Below, one piece after another: positions 12,061 through 23,958 of a stretch of 64,000 nucleotides of DNA. Source of the stretch: Zhengitettix transpicula (Eukaryota; Arthropoda; Insecta; Orthoptera; Tetrigidae); the NCBI GenBank assembly GCA_037074705.1, contig CM073591.1:81946532-82010531 (forward strand). The letters are read 5' to 3'. The notes below the pieces were generated by a model. It was not told where the DNA came from. It worked only from the letters and a program-made list of their open reading frames with translations, and made no database searches. Positions within the stretch are counted from its first letter, which is position 1. Every line of letters begins with the position of its first letter. A program made the position numbers and the translations under genes.

Positions 12061-12300
12061 GTTTCGGCTTAGCGACGCGACGGACAGGACGGGACGGGAC
12101 GTAGCGAGCAGCCGATCAGCTGGCGGCTGCACTTCCACTGAGCCAGCGACTCCGCGGGACCAGCCACCGGGAGGGGGCAGCCCAATCCGCTAACGACCAA
12201 GAGTAGGCGAATGCTCGCCAACAAGAGCTAACACTCGCAAGTTCCGACGCAGGTTTAAAAAAGACCGCTATAGGGGAACGTACTCCATAATCATAAACAC
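12061..12300 (-). promoter_or_regulatory. CpG-rich putative 5' UTR and promoter of the 12060 exon
   Basis: The DNA just upstream (minus strand) of the putative start codon is the most CpG-rich non-repeat block of the left part of the window. It includes tandem GTCCC/GTCCT motifs near 12080-12105. Possible core elements on the minus strand are CTCAGTGG, an initiator-like TCAGT at about 12142-12137, and TTTAAA or CCTATAG TATA-like words at 12254-12274. The two kinds are too far apart to form a standard TATA-initiator pair, so the start site cannot be fixed. Confidence 0.35.
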
Positions 12301-12397
12301 ATGCGTAAGGTAACACGAAAAATACTCGTAACAGTGCTGAATATATGAACATTATGTTCATGTCATGTGGAAGAGACCAATGTTCGTACGTAAGCAC

Positions 12398-12559
12398 GAT
12401 TTTGAAGAACCAAATGATAGAATGTACCCGACGGTTGAATTAACATTCACAGTTATGCGAGTACGTGAATAAGTATTTTCAAGATAATACAGAAACGCAT
12501 TCTTTTGGGTTCCTTATTTGTTTCTTAACATATTCTTTTTTTAATAAGAAAGATAGCCA
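12398..12559. other. AT-rich spacer
   Basis: Nothing recognised between the promoter island and the Penelope-type fragment. Confidence 0.5.
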
Positions 12560-12690
12560 ATACAGACAAAAAATTGATAATATAAATACCACACAACATT
12601 TCTGGGATCCTTGTCCCCAAACAGACGTAAAATTTTTCATATTCTTCTTTTGTCAATTTCGTTCAACGTTTTTCCAATTTTTTCTGGCCG
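12560..12690 (-). repeat. Penelope-type terminal fragment with degenerate ribozyme-like motif
   Basis: Homologous to 9582-9690 and 43262-43390. All three share, on the plus strand, an ACAGACAAA-like word, TAAATACC or GAATACC, and ACAAC(G/A)TTTC. The minus strand reads CTGTTTG, a TGGG...CCCA stem, then GAAA (12602-12599) and TGTTGTGTGG. The CTGANGA box is degraded, so activity is unlikely. Confidence 0.5.
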
Positions 12691-12824
12691 TTCACGAAAA
12701 AAATTTCGAATGAGTCTCAAAATAGGTCTTTGTTTTGGCAATTATATCTTCGCACGAAGTTAATTTATTCCGGCGGACAATTCTTTAATCAGTTAATAGA
12801 AACAAGTCGTAGCAGACAGCTCTG

Positions 12825-13299
12825 GGGGAGGCTTCCATTGGGGATGCCTTCACATTTCTCTGCTATTTGGACAAAGGTTCCCACATACCGAGTGACCACG
12901 GCCTGTTTTGAGAGGTGTATGTTCCGTGATCTCAGACCTTGACATACGGTAAGAGTTGTCCGCTATTCTTATTGTAATAGTCGGCCAGCTGCCTCCTAAT
13001 CTAGTCAAGGTACGGCGAGGGGCAAGCTGCGACCCCACGACTCTCCCCCGCCATCGGAAGGACATTGGACAAGTACCAAATGCCCGACCTACCTGATGCA
13101 GGTTTTTCTAGGGTTTTCCCTGCATCACTTTTAGGCGAATTTCGGGGTAAACCATAGCCCAGGGGCCCCTAGTTAACCCTTGGCTACCTTGATCTACCTT
13201 TCCGCATCTCCCCTTTCACTCCCTTCCCTATGCTATGAGAGGTGAGTTGCCACTATGTGTATTACCCTATAAATATCCTGTCTAAACCTTAAAAAAACA
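12825..13299 (+). repeat. GC-rich retroposon GR, copy 1
   Basis: A member of the GR family. Its order of landmarks is: GGGGATGCCTT, an (A)AGGTTCCCACA block, GAGAGGTGTATGTTCC, CATACGGTAAGAGTTGTCCGC, CGGCCAGCTGCCTCCTAA, GGACAAGTACCAAATGCC, CTGATGCAGGTTTTTC, AGGCGAAT, CCTTGGCTACC, then TATGCTAT and an oligo-A end at 13291-13297. This copy is among the more divergent. Short frames on either strand inside it are shadows. Confidence 0.9.
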
Positions 13300-14118
13300 T
13301 GTCTTAGTGGGAAGAGAAGATAAATATGGAGAATACAGAGAACACGACAACAGTTCTGTCTTCAATTCGACAGTTTTCGCCTATAAAACACCATAGGAGT
13401 GAACTCTCGTGCATTGTATTCCTGTTCTTCTTATAGCACGTTTATATTTATTCTTGGCTCAAGCGGTCCATAATAGTCTACGTTTACCGTTCGTCCTTTT
13501 TAACTAAATAGTCATTGTAAAAAAACCAATGACAATCAGCTTCTGGTCGATTTCACAGTCGTCGTCTTCTTAAGAACTTCTTTTGTCTGAGGAATGTAGT
13601 TGTAAATACAGGTTTTATCAGCACTGAAGTATCAATGTATAAACGTGTCAGAATTGCGATGAAAAAGCACCAATGTTAACTGAACCTTTTGGTGAAAATA
13701 TCCAGCTGTTCGAAATATCAGACGTTTTAATTCATAACCTTAGAATTTTCTCAGACAACACAGGAACATGCTCAACAGTGCAAATTTTTTTAAACTCCTT
13801 TGAAGTTATATAGACTTTAAGGAGAAATAAACTTGACGGTTTAATCACTAGGATTAGTTCCTTGGAACGTACCCAGTGGTTGAATATAATAGGTGGTTGA
13901 ACTTGTCTGATCCAGAAACATACCAGGTTCATTGTGACGGACGTAGTGCCAATAAATAAACGAAATTTCATTTTCAGGCACCTACTGGTTAAATATACAT
14001 ACCTTACCTGGTAGTTGAATATTCCAGTACATGCATTTTTGGAGTTAGCCGTTCCGTGTATTACCATCATGTAGCCTGTTACTCCAAAACCAAACCTAAA
14101 AAAGTTTTTATTTTATTG
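13300..14118. other. AT-rich DNA between two GR copies
   Basis: A 112-codon minus-strand frame (13732-14070) has no recognisable domain and ordinary base composition. It is not called as a gene. Confidence 0.5.
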
Positions 14119-14396
14119 CTGAACCCTTCTAGAGAGACGGTGGGGGCTACCTTTTGGGATGCCCTTTCCTCTCTCCGTTTTTGAGCTAAGGCTCCCACAA
14201 GCCGAGGCACCTCGGCCTGTTTTGAGAGGTGAATGTTTTGGGGTCGCAGACCTTAAGCATACAGTAAGAGTTGTCCGCTGTTCCCATTGGAAGGGCGTTG
14301 GACAAGTACCAAATGCCTACCTGATGCAGGTTTTCTAGGGTTTGTCCCGCATCACATTTAGGCGAATGGCAGATAGGATCCTTAAATTGACAAGAT
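14119..14396 (+). repeat. GC-rich retroposon GR, copy 2 (internally deleted)
   Basis: Starts near the 5' AGAACC-like block and runs through AAGCCGAGGCACCTCGGCC and TAAGAGTTGTCCGCTG. It then jumps from TTCCCATTGGA straight to AGGGCGTTGGACAAGTACC. About 110 bases present in other copies are missing, including GGCCAGCTGCCTCC and the CGGAGAAGGGAATGC region. It ends at GATAGGATCCTTAAA without the usual 3' oligo-A part. Confidence 0.9.
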
Positions 14397-14489
14397 TTTG
14401 AAAATGATAAGGAAGTAATATCAACAATTAATTAAAATTGATTTCATTTTATGCTATGAAGTAGTATTGATTGCACAAGCACAGCATAT

Positions 14490-14785
14490 ATATTTTAAAT
14501 ACTAAAAAATAGTTTTTGATTCATTATCGCTTTTAATAAATTTAAAAGGCGTAGCAGACAAGGAACCAAAATTAAATAATTAATCTGAACAAAATTATAT
14601 ATTACATAACTAATTTATATATAAATATGACAAAATACTTACTTCAGATTTTAAATACTAAATAAAAATTTTATTCATTATCGCTTTTCATAAATTGTTA
14701 CGTAATATATAATTTTGTTGAGCTGGTCCTCTTAACGCGATTCCGTGATTTTAATTTTGTTCAGATTAATTATTTAATTGCGTCG
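14490..14785. repeat. Rearranged block of inverted and direct repeats
   Basis: AATTAATCTGAACAAAATTA (within 14568-14600) returns inverted at about 14753-14781 with an exact match of about 28 bases. Inside it, ATATATTAC...ATAAC pairs with GTTACGTAATATATAATTTTGTT near 14698-14720. In addition ATTCATTATCGCTTTT occurs twice in direct orientation (about 14519 and 14676), each time after TTTTAAATACTAAA. The block looks like a duplicated and partly inverted AT-rich mobile-element end. Confidence 0.85.
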
Positions 14786-14799
14786 TAAATTAGTAATTA

Positions 14800-15820
14800 A
14801 TTAATATGATACTTAAGATATAACTAATTTTAGGAGTAAGTTTAAGGGAACAGTAGAAGTATAAAATTAAGCAAAAATTGTCCATAAATCAAATATATAA
14901 TATTATTATAAACTGTTAATCTAATATTCCGCCCCGATTGTAACTTTGCGACTTGAGTGAACATGAAGAACAAAAGCGTTAAGTGTCACGGTTTCTTTTG
15001 TATGCATAATGCCCATGATCGTAAGCCATACACAATCATACCACGACGTTTCTCACGAAAAGAATGTTCCGGAATCCGCAGTCCTTACATCACCTGCAAT
15101 TGATACTGCTGAAACAACGGCCACTCACCGGATATATCTTGATGTGCTTTTATTATCGTTGCGAAATATCCTGCGACAAAGCTAGACAATGAAATACCGT
15201 TCTGAATGCATGCTATGTCATTGTGGATAAAGAAGAGAAGTACGTGCTATTACGTTCCGAAGGAGCGAGGTGGTACGGGGCTGCGTTCTTAGCGTGGCTA
15301 ACCGCAAAGTGTGCAGTATTCTCGGAGAAAAGAGTCGTTACCATTATCATTATGCTTATAAAGTACGATTTTGTCATATACTGAGAAAAAAACGGTTTAC
15401 TAGCTTCCGTATATCCTGGTAAGAAATATTTAATTGTTAAAAATGATAATGAACAGCTATATTAAATATTTTTAGAATGAAATATCTCATTAAAATTCTC
15501 GCTCTGACTTCAAATAACTCTTACATTTTACTCTCACGCATTAAATATTGTAAAATGCTGCTGTTTGATTTTCGACAATTTTGATATAACACATTTGGAA
15601 CCTTTGACTGACCACTTTCATCACATGGATTAGTTTGTTGCTCCTACAATATTTTCTTGTGTAACACTACGTGGTTGTAAATTTTACGATTTATTTCAGT
15701 TTGATTTATTATTACACAACAATAATAATGATCTTTATTGACATTTATATCAGGAAATTCACAAATTAGGCTGATAAAATATATTCACACGGTGTCCTAC
15801 TGTCATGTGACTGCCTCTGT
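14800..15820. other. No recognised feature
   Basis: Mixed composition, with a GC-richer portion around 15000-15330. No open frame, splice-bounded exon or repeat copy was recognised. Confidence 0.5.
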
Positions 15821-15821
15821 C

Positions 15822-15855
15822 TTGGGACGTCATTCCAAGATACCCGACGTCCCAA
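15822..15855. other. Perfect 10-bp inverted repeat
   Basis: TTGGGACGTC (15822-15831) and GACGTCCCAA (15846-15855) form a perfect stem with a 14-base loop. No T-tract follows and no gene is adjacent. The role is unknown. Confidence 0.85.
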
Positions 15856-15859
15856 ACCG

Positions 15860-18560
15860 ACGTAAGTAATCCAACATTAAATAGCATATACGTCTCCTAT
15901 GTTGAATTGCCTGTGATTCTATTTTCTCTCAGTACCGTCATCAAGATAAAACTACTCGCGGCGCCTCCAAGATTACAACTGCCCTTTCTCTCATATAGAA
16001 TGCTTCTCCACCAAAGACGAAAAGTGAGCAAGGATAAACGAAACTTCTTTTGTCGCTTTCTCTTTTTATGTATTTTATTGAGTTCATTGTTCAATAAATT
16101 TTTTATCACCAATCGTCCATTAATCGCCCACATTTCACCCCATATCCAGATAATTTTATGTTTCAATTCTGTAGAAATACATTAGATTGTGTCATATTTC
16201 ATATGAACACAGTGGGAGAGATCGAATCATATACATTCAAAATTCAATTACATAATGTAACAATGCCGTAACTAAATGAAGATAAATTATTTAGAAACTA
16301 CATGATATCTGAACCAGAATCATGATCACACAATAATATTGAATCATTCATAATATAGAAATGAATGAACTGTGCGTGACTCTTGAGGAAAAATACTTTT
16401 AAAGTCGGTGAACACCGCGGGTTTTTTGACGCACAGATATTGTATCTACTTTTAAAGGGGTTTGTGTCTCTCCACCGCCACTTCTGAAAATTTAGTTCTC
16501 TAGAACTTACTCAGATCTTTAACTACCAATATCTGTGTCCTCTCAAAATATTTCCTGTCTGGGCCGGATTTAAATCCTAGATCTTCCTTTTTCACGACGA
16601 ACGGGCTGACATAGAAAAATATCTTAAATATTAATTATTTGATTATAAGAAATGGACTTGCAGAATATGACAAGGGGGTATTTTTTAACCCCATAAAACC
16701 AAAATATCCTGAAAATATTATTCTATTGCAAATGAGTTTGGACGAAGAAAAAAATAAAAGAACTCGACAACGTTCATTATGGTATGTTTTGACCAAATCA
16801 TCCAAACCATGTTCAGAAATTTTTATTTCTAAAACTGAAAATCACAGTATGTAGAGGATATTGAATTATGTTCTAGGTCAGCTTTGACTACATCGAACGA
16901 TCGTCTTCATACCTCATGGTTCAAAGATCTGAAAGATATACAATTGCCTCCCAACGAGAACTGTCGGACAATTAATTGATACTTCGCTGTTTGGTCCAAG
17001 CGCTAGTGATTACACTCCTACCAATAATTATAGGAAACAGAGTTTATTAAACATTTTTAAAATATTATAATAGTGGAATTATCCTCGAAAAAGGAGTCTA
17101 TTTTCTGTGAAGATTACATCACACGCATTGTCACATATAAAGCTTATATGAAGAATATGTCATGTAACTGTTATATATGCTTCCTGTACAGAACTTTATT
17201 GTGCATATGACAGTTTAATTCCAATACTGCCACCTTGAAACTTATTTATTCGTCATCAAATTTTACTTTCCGTTGCTGTTGTTAAACCATAGCACAGTGC
17301 GTACAACACAAAGCTTATTAAAACAAATGAATATGCTCATTTGGTCAGGACAAAAATCATAATGGCTGCCATCAGAATGGCTGCTTTTCAGAATAATATG
17401 CTAACTTTAATCAATATGTTATTTTGGTCTTATTTTCGGAGGAAACCAATGCGCTTAATTTTGTTGAATGTAATCACGAGAAGTTTCGATAGCACGTACT
17501 GCCAAAATATTTCACTCTTTTCGCACCTATGTTGCCTTTTCTGTTATTTTGTGCTTTTAATTATTTTACTAGACAATTAACTGTGTGAATAATTTTGTTT
17601 TCTGTTTCTTTTGTATTTGTTTGAAACAAATGTGTAAAAGCAAATACGATTATTACGAGTCGATACTTCGAGCGAATCTTGAATTTGTTCGTATTACACC
17701 AATTGAGTTGGGTTTAGGTGAATCGTCTTTTGGGAATTAACTTCAGAGAACAGTAGTTTTGAAGAGACCATAAATATAAAGGTTTAATTACAATATTTTT
17801 ATCCTTACTGCTTACTTACTTGCATGCAGGATAAATATAAATGACATTTAGAAAAAACTATATTTTTTTATTGATCAACTGGTAACTGAAAATCTTTGTC
17901 AAAAATTAGTTTTATTACCTCCCTTATTCTGCGAATGTTTGGGATCACTTGTTGGATTTTAGGCACTTCTTTTCTTTTTCAAAAAGTCTGTAATCTGTTG
18001 AAAAGCCCGATCATTGATAGCATAGGATAATTCCTATGATTAAACAAGGATGAAAAAATAATTAGGGAAATAATTTTGCATTATTCGTTTTTCTGTACGG
18101 CAGATAAAGTGAAAGAATACGTCGTTAAACTTTTTTATGACGAGGTCGATTGATGACATTGTTTGGACTTACCCAGCACACATGTAGCAGAGCCACCGTA
18201 GAGCTCCGCATGTTGATGAAAACTGAGAATACGAACCCCTCCCAAGTGCAAGGGTTTCACAAGATTCCAGCACTCCCACTCCGGAGGACTTGCATCACGA
18301 TTTTGGAAGGCCGTGGACACACTCGTATCTCAGCACGTGGTTTCTGGACTGGGCGTGCGGTCAAGGCGGAGCCGTTCATCTGGCTCTCCCAACATTGACC
18401 TATATTACTAACTGCGTTAGCTTTGTTGCATATTGGACAAATGCCATGCATACCTTTCAATGATGTAATCAGTTTGACTGGTGGCTGTTACAGTAGTCAT
18501 ATATTACTCCAGGACTTAGGCCCTACGTTTTTAGTTTTCAGTAATCAAGTTTCCAAATTA
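15860..18560. other. Mostly AT-rich DNA, nothing firmly recognised
   Basis: Opposed frames of about 90 codons overlap at 15897-16185 and two more at 16639-16854 and 17341-17580. None shows a known motif. A GC-richer patch at 18150-18460 is open on both strands (82 and 67 codons) and could be a remnant of a transcribed sequence, but no family was recognised. Confidence 0.45.
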
Positions 18561-18565
18561 CTACA

Positions 18566-18604
18566 TTTTGTCTATTATATATAGTAATTGCAATATAGAC
18601 AAAA
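18566..18604. other. 10-bp inverted repeat
   Basis: TTTTGTCTAT (18566-18575) pairs with ATAGACAAAA (18595-18604) across a 19-base AT-rich loop. Such arms could occur by chance or mark a miniature foldback element. Confidence 0.7.
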
Positions 18605-18744
18605 GGATTATTTGTTATAATCTAATACCAATTATATTTTTATCACCATCTATTTCCTCTACCACTGTGATATTAAACATAATTCACCAAATTGACGTTT
18701 CTCATCTCATCCTTGCAATTTATAATTCTGTAACCGAGTAAACA

Positions 18745-18795
18745 ATTGTATTCACGACGTTTCGATGACTTCACTGATATCGTCTTCTAGCAAAC
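18745..18795 (-). repeat. Penelope-type ribozyme-like motif
   Basis: On the minus strand GCTAGAAGACGATATC is followed by GAAGTCATC, then GAAACGTCGTGAATAC, with GAAA at 18763-18760. The GAC...GTC arms and the GAAACGTCGT tail match the other motifs in this window. The CTGANGA box is broken (CTAGAAGA), so it is a degenerate member. Confidence 0.4.
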
Positions 18796-18860
18796 GTTTG
18801 CTCAATTAATTACTCGTTGAAAAGACCGAGAAGACTTTATTCATTTTCTACACCGAGAAA

Positions 18861-19143
18861 GACTACAATCTGTAATTTATTTTCAAAAAATTTATGATCC
18901 GTAATTTATAACTAATCATAATGCCGCGCTACAGAAATAGGTTCAGAATTTAGAAACATTTAGTCAATATTATAAACAAATAAATTTTTGCCTGAAAAAG
19001 AAAACTTTTTACTTGTGCCTCTTTTCTGTTTTTTTTCTGGCAATATATTTTTTTATTCTTCCTTCATAAATATAATAATTATTCAGTTTGTCCTTAGAAT
19101 AATATTCCAATTTAGTGTTACTTGTTTCACATTATCTGCAAAC
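18861..19143 (+). repeat. Dispersed repeat (family C), copy 1
   Basis: Matches 24541-24775 in direct orientation. Both begin GACTACAATCTGTAA and share TTAGTCAATATTATAAACGAA/ACAA, ACTTTTTACTTGTG, TTCTTTTCTGTTTTTT, TTTTTATTCTT, CCTTAGAATAA and CCAATTTAGTGTTACTTG. This copy carries about 50 extra bases near 18890-18940. A 76-codon frame inside it is a shadow. Confidence 0.9.
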
Positions 19144-19224
19144 ATAAATTTTCGTTCATTTTTTATCCAAAGTTCACCATTGTGTCGTAGTCATATATAC
19201 CATTCAAGAATAGAGTGAAAAATT

Positions 19225-19350
19225 TTCACAATCTCGAGCCGTTAAGGCCATAAAATTAAATGAAAGTATGAGGATGGAAAACCTGTCAACCTGACCAGGC
19301 GTCGAACCCGGGTCCTGCCGCTTGCCCGTTTCGATTCCTGGTCCAGCCCG
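19225..19350 (-). repeat. Truncated tRNA-derived SINE fragment(s)
   Basis: The minus strand holds a good pol III B box, GGGTTCGACGCC (near 19291-19302), but no A box upstream, so the tRNA-like head is cut. Immediately to the right, on the plus strand, GTTTCGATTCCTGG (about 19327-19340) looks like a second, weaker B box. Two fused SINE pieces in opposite orientation would explain this. Neither is a functional tRNA. Confidence 0.4.
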
Positions 19351-22300
19351 ACATTTTCCCATTCAGATCCTTAAAAATATGTACTTTAATATATATTTGA
19401 ATTTTTCTGTAAGAAAAAATTTCTCGTTTGTATACTGCCAAACATCAAGACTACCTACAACGTTGCTTTTATGTAGACGAAAAATTTATCTGAGAAATGC
19501 TTTTGCAAGAATGCTTATAAAAATTTTGATTATGAACGGTGTCAATGTGAAATATTAGTGAGTAGTAAATAACCTCCCAGCAGAAATACAGAATTAAGTT
19601 AATTTGAAATTTTATTGAAATTATTACCAGCACTATTCCTGCACATTGCAGCCTCCATCAACCGAATTCTAGGTAAAAGAATGCAGGTTGACTGCTAAAG
19701 ATAGCACGTAAACATTGTAGCTATTAAATCCCGACCGCACTCGGTTAAGCCCAGGTATTCATCGTTGAAAGGGTTTCCTTAAATTTTAGTACATGGCTCG
19801 AAAAGTATAGTTTGAAATTTTCTGTTTTTTTTGTAATATATAACTTTTGTGTAGAACACAGTATATGAAACCAATTATATGTTTCACCTTAAAAGATCAC
19901 ATTTTTTATTATTACTATTAAATTATACGCTCTCGTGTAGACGAAGAATTACTGAGACTTAAGTCTACGCTTACATGGGAATTCGTCCATCATTCATAAT
20001 CTTCGCTATGAACAGAGTTATCCATGTCGCTCAAACGTTGAAATATTTTCTATTTTCCTTTCTATCATAAGTATTCCTATATTTCTCCTCGTCATAATTA
20101 ATTTCTTCTCTTTCGCTCAAACCGATTTTGGTGTTCTCCTCTTGTTAATATTTTTGAGGTAGTTTTTCTCTAGTATCCACCTTGTTCATTTTCTACAAAA
20201 TATTTTGTTTTCCTTCGTTTTTTGTTACTCAGACAATGGTAAACACGATTAACACTTTCAATAGTAGTATATAAAAAGCATCTGTAAATCTGTGATCAAA
20301 CGCTCTACTCTTAGCACTAGCAAACACGATTTATGATTTAGATTTATTTATAAATCCTTCAGATCTCTTTTATGGAAATTGGACTAGCCATTAATTCCTA
20401 TTATATAGATAATTGTAAAAAAACCTTAATGGTAAAAGAAATATAATGAAAGCTCTATAAAAATATTATAAACTGCATCCAAAGAAATTTACAAAAACTT
20501 TCATAAGTGAGAAATTATATAAAACATATACAAAAAATAGATAGTTAAATCTGTAAACGATTAAATGATTATAAAGTTTAGATGAAATTGTTTTTAATCT
20601 TTTACATTTCAGAGGCACGACCTGGTTGAGAATCTCGTTTTGTCACCATTTAAAAATCGCTGTTAAACAATGCATTTATGAAAAGAATAATTTCGGATTT
20701 ATTTAATATTTATATTTATTCTTGAACTGTACTGTAATTAGATTTATAATAATATTATTTAATTTATTATAATTAGATTTATTTATGTATCACAATTAAC
20801 ATTAAACTTTCTATTACTGCAAAAGAATTTTTATGGCCACCGGAAAAATTATTAACAGGATAAAAACGAATTTATCAGTATAACATGGACATACAGCTCC
20901 TGTTATATCAATTTTAAACATATTACGTAGTAATTTCAAGGCAATTCATAAGAATTAGGTTCAAACAGATTTACAAATTCATTGGCCGAATAAAAAGCGC
21001 CTTTAGTTAGCAGAGTTTTACTATTCTTTTTACAAATAGGCTACTGATATTTTTAATCATTGGAGGAAAACAATTAAATACTTTAATTCCTTAAAAGTGC
21101 TTACTTCTGTCATAATTTGTAAACCGATGTTTTTCAGGTGTTAGGTTCATAAGGCAGATGATCGTGAATTTCGCCGATGGTAACAATTTAATAGATGTTG
21201 CTATTTATCACGATTTATATCTGAAATATTAAATAACTTCGTCATTGATAAAATGTTTGTGAGTTATGTTCAGTTAAAGAATAAATATAAATATTCAGAA
21301 TAAATATAACAGAAAATATAGCATTCAGCTAAAAATTATTCTTTACGTAAACGCATTGTTTTACATCGATTTTTAAATCAAGGTTAGTATCGAGTGACAT
21401 AAAGTGATTCCCTGACAGGTCGTGTCTCTGAAATGTAAAAAGTTGACGGCTGTTTAATAAAGAAAACTTTTAAATTTTATTAAACACGTTGAGCCAGAGT
21501 GACGGGGTCCACCGTCCATCCATTGACGCTCGTTCTCTGGAGGCTTCAATGTCAAGGCAAGTAAGTTGTCAACAGCCATGAAAACTAAAGACGGGACAAT
21601 GGATTTTGCCAGTAACTTCACAATGAAGACTGCATACAGAAAACAAAAATTAATTTTAATTCATTGACTTGGTACACGACTTTGTCTCATTTAAATAAAA
21701 GGATAAGATAGCGTCTTTTTGGTGATAAGGAATGAAATTAACGAGTTTTTTTAGTGTCACGCAATCCTGTAGATTTGGAAGTATCTTTCTTCATAACACT
21801 GCGGGAATGAAAATCGTGTATGTAAAATCAATTTTCTAGAATGGCCACCCTGTTTCACGCTTTTCCTACAGTTGATTGCTAATAAAATAAAAATAATAAT
21901 ATGAAAAACAAATATATTTGGATTTAATTTCTGAAGGTATTACCAAAGTATAAAAACCCGAAAATCCTTCCAAGAGTCTTACATTTATATTGCTCTTCCA
22001 AAGAAGAAATATGCTACGTAAACAAATACATACAAAAGTTATTACTTATGATTCCAAAATATACTTTATTCATTAACAAATTAATATATATATACATAAA
22101 TAACGCAATACTATAATTATTATATACTATAATTACTATATTTAACGGTCAACTATTCTTCCTGAAAAAAAATAATTTAACACTTAACTCATACAAATAA
22201 ACATGTATAAATCATAAACAACGTATAATTGTAATTATTACATCTATTCAGCAACGATTTATATGTTCGTATGTATATTAAGAACTGCGATTCGGATATT

Positions 22301-22439
22301 TCCCGGAGGCAGTCTAAAACAAATATATAAACGAAAGTATTGCAAATTAAAACAATTTTGAAAAGAAAAGAAATAATAATAAAATTAGTCTCAGAAATTT
22401 GCCCTGAAAATTTTTTCCGTCCCCCCACACTTCACTTCA
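19351..22439. other. Long AT-rich stretch, nothing recognised
   Basis: Very AT-rich, with no recognised exon or repeat copy. A GC-richer patch at 21480-21620 contains CAAGGCAAGTAAG, which resembles a rare GC-type splice donor, but no supporting frame was found. Confidence 0.5.
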
Positions 22440-22495
22440 CTTCTCTAAAGAATAATATTGAACCTAAACATATTTAAATTACATTTAAAATAGTT

Positions 22496-22830
22496 TCACT
22501 TCACACATTCATTTATATTATTCTTAAACATTATTATTGGAAGATTCTCCTGAAACACTGCTGCAGGTAAATTGTCCAAATGCCTCTCGATCTGTTTAGG
22601 AATGAGAATTTCCCTACGTCTGTTTTTGCGGTCTCGTTTTGATTTTAAATTTGTGGTCACCTCTGCCAAAGTAAGTTGGTTTTTCGATTTTATCCCGTAT
22701 GTCTTTCCACGCTTTATTTACCCGTGTATGATTTAAAAAGTGCGCTAAGTCTATCTTTCTTCCGTCTGGTGTCTAAAGATTCTCACCCTAATTTCTCTAC
22801 CTTTTCTCGCCCGTGACCAGGTCCCCGAAT
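22496..22830 (-). pseudogene. Non-LTR retrotransposon ORF2 C-terminal relic
   Basis: The minus strand encodes, in shifting frames, the region downstream of a LINE reverse transcriptase. From 22772 to 22632 it reads TPDGRKIDLAHFLNHTRVNK and then AWKDIRDKIEKPTYFGRGDH. A second frame gives DVGKFSFLNR. A third gives IERHLDNLPAAVFQENLP and ends at a stop at 22498-22496. The words PTYFGRGDHKFKIKTR, VGKFSFLNR and LPAAVF match the conserved tail of many animal LINE polymerases. At least two frameshifts show that it is dead. The reverse transcriptase core itself is absent, as in a 5'-truncated insertion. The clade is not assigned. Confidence 0.75.
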
Positions 22831-22845
22831 TACAAATTTTGCTGC

Positions 22846-22857
22846 CCCCCCCCCCCA
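22846..22857. repeat. Poly-C run
   Basis: A homopolymer of about 12 C bases just left of the window's AT-rich DNA. It is unusual here and is a likely place for sequencing or assembly length error. Confidence 0.9.
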
Positions 22858-22859
22858 TA

Positions 22860-23607
22860 AGTTTTCCTATATTTTATAAATATATAATTTCTGAATTCCT
22901 GAAGCTGCTGAATATGGTTCAATAACTCAATTATATTAATACAAAATAATTTATAAATATAAGCAAATATTTCATAATATCTCGAATACTGAATGAAAGA
23001 AATCGGAGATACTAAACCCATCTGTTATTTTAATTATTGAACTATTATTATATCTGAACATCTGAATTATTATTAGAAGACAAAAACTGTTTTCTATGTG
23101 GATACAAGCTTGCACTTTTAAAATTTATGATCCTTTATATAAAGTTAGATAAAAAATATATTATAGAGTCATATTATTACCCTTTTTCAGTAAGTTTAGT
23201 TTGAAAATGTGAATAGAAGAGGGAATTTTTAATTCTTAAAATGTTAATATATCTTGTACACAGTGGTCCGTTTTGAACAGGCAGGAACGCTAGTAATAAG
23301 TGGTTGTCTCTTTATTGAATTATACTGCCGTCCTTACATGCACGACGTGAATCGACGCAAGAACTGCATTTGAAGATCACGCTGTTGGATTTAATTCAGA
23401 GTAATCAAAGGTAAGTGTTGTGTTCATATGTTAAGTGTTTAATTTACAGATGAATTATGTTTAGTGTTTAAGTATTACTCGTGTGATGAATTGAAAATAT
23501 TTACGTATACCTACAGTAACGTGTAATTCTACTTAAAGTTGTCAGTTTCATTCGACCCTAGAGTGTAATCTTAATTTAATCTGTTTGTATAATTTTTTAT
23601 GTATTTT
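22860..23607. other. AT-rich DNA, nothing recognised
   Basis: No supported feature. Confidence 0.55.
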
Positions 23608-23958
23608 ATTGAAAGCTGCAGACCGCTGTTCAAAAGACTTCATATTCTGACTCTACCTAGCGCTTAAATATTAGAAGTACTAACATTTGTTAAACGCAAT
23701 ATGAACCTTTTTGGAAGTAACGGGGACAATCATGGCTACGACACAAGAAATCGTTCAGTTCTCAGGTCTGACAAGCACAGCCTCAGTCTCTACGAGTCTA
23801 GCGTTCATTATTCCGGTATCGCACTATTTAACAGCCTTCCTCAACATGTAAAGAACATCAACAACTACAACTCATTCGTCAAGGAGTGTAAAACTTTTCT
23901 TGTAAATGGAACTAATTTCTCCGTACACGAATTTTTGAATCGCTCTCACATTCGTTGA
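23608..23958 (+). pseudogene. LINE polymerase C-terminus (5'-truncated, one stop)
   Basis: The plus strand reads SCRPLFKRLHILTLPSA, a stop (TAA at 23665-23667), then ILEVLTFVKRN, and then an open stretch from 23701. That stretch contains HGYDTRNRS, SLSLYESSVHYSGI, ALFNSLPQHVKNI and FVKECKTFLV. This succession (CRPLFK, ILEV..FVK, Y.TR, YSGI..FN.LP, F...K.FL) is the well-known tail of reverse transcriptases in animal LINEs. Frame is kept across the stop, so the stop is a point change at a position that is usually Tyr. The reverse transcriptase core upstream is missing. Confidence 0.85.

Noticed and set aside
13732..14070. 112-codon minus-strand frame between GR copies
   Set aside because: No recognisable domain and no conservation evidence. 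It looks like a chance open frame.
15042..15075. Further ribozyme-like motif (GACGTTTC word)
   Set aside because: Only the GAAACGTC word is present. No CTGANGA box at a workable distance and no stem II.
20261..20330. TATATAAAAAG as a second core promoter
   Set aside because: No initiator-like word at the correct distance and no downstream frame.
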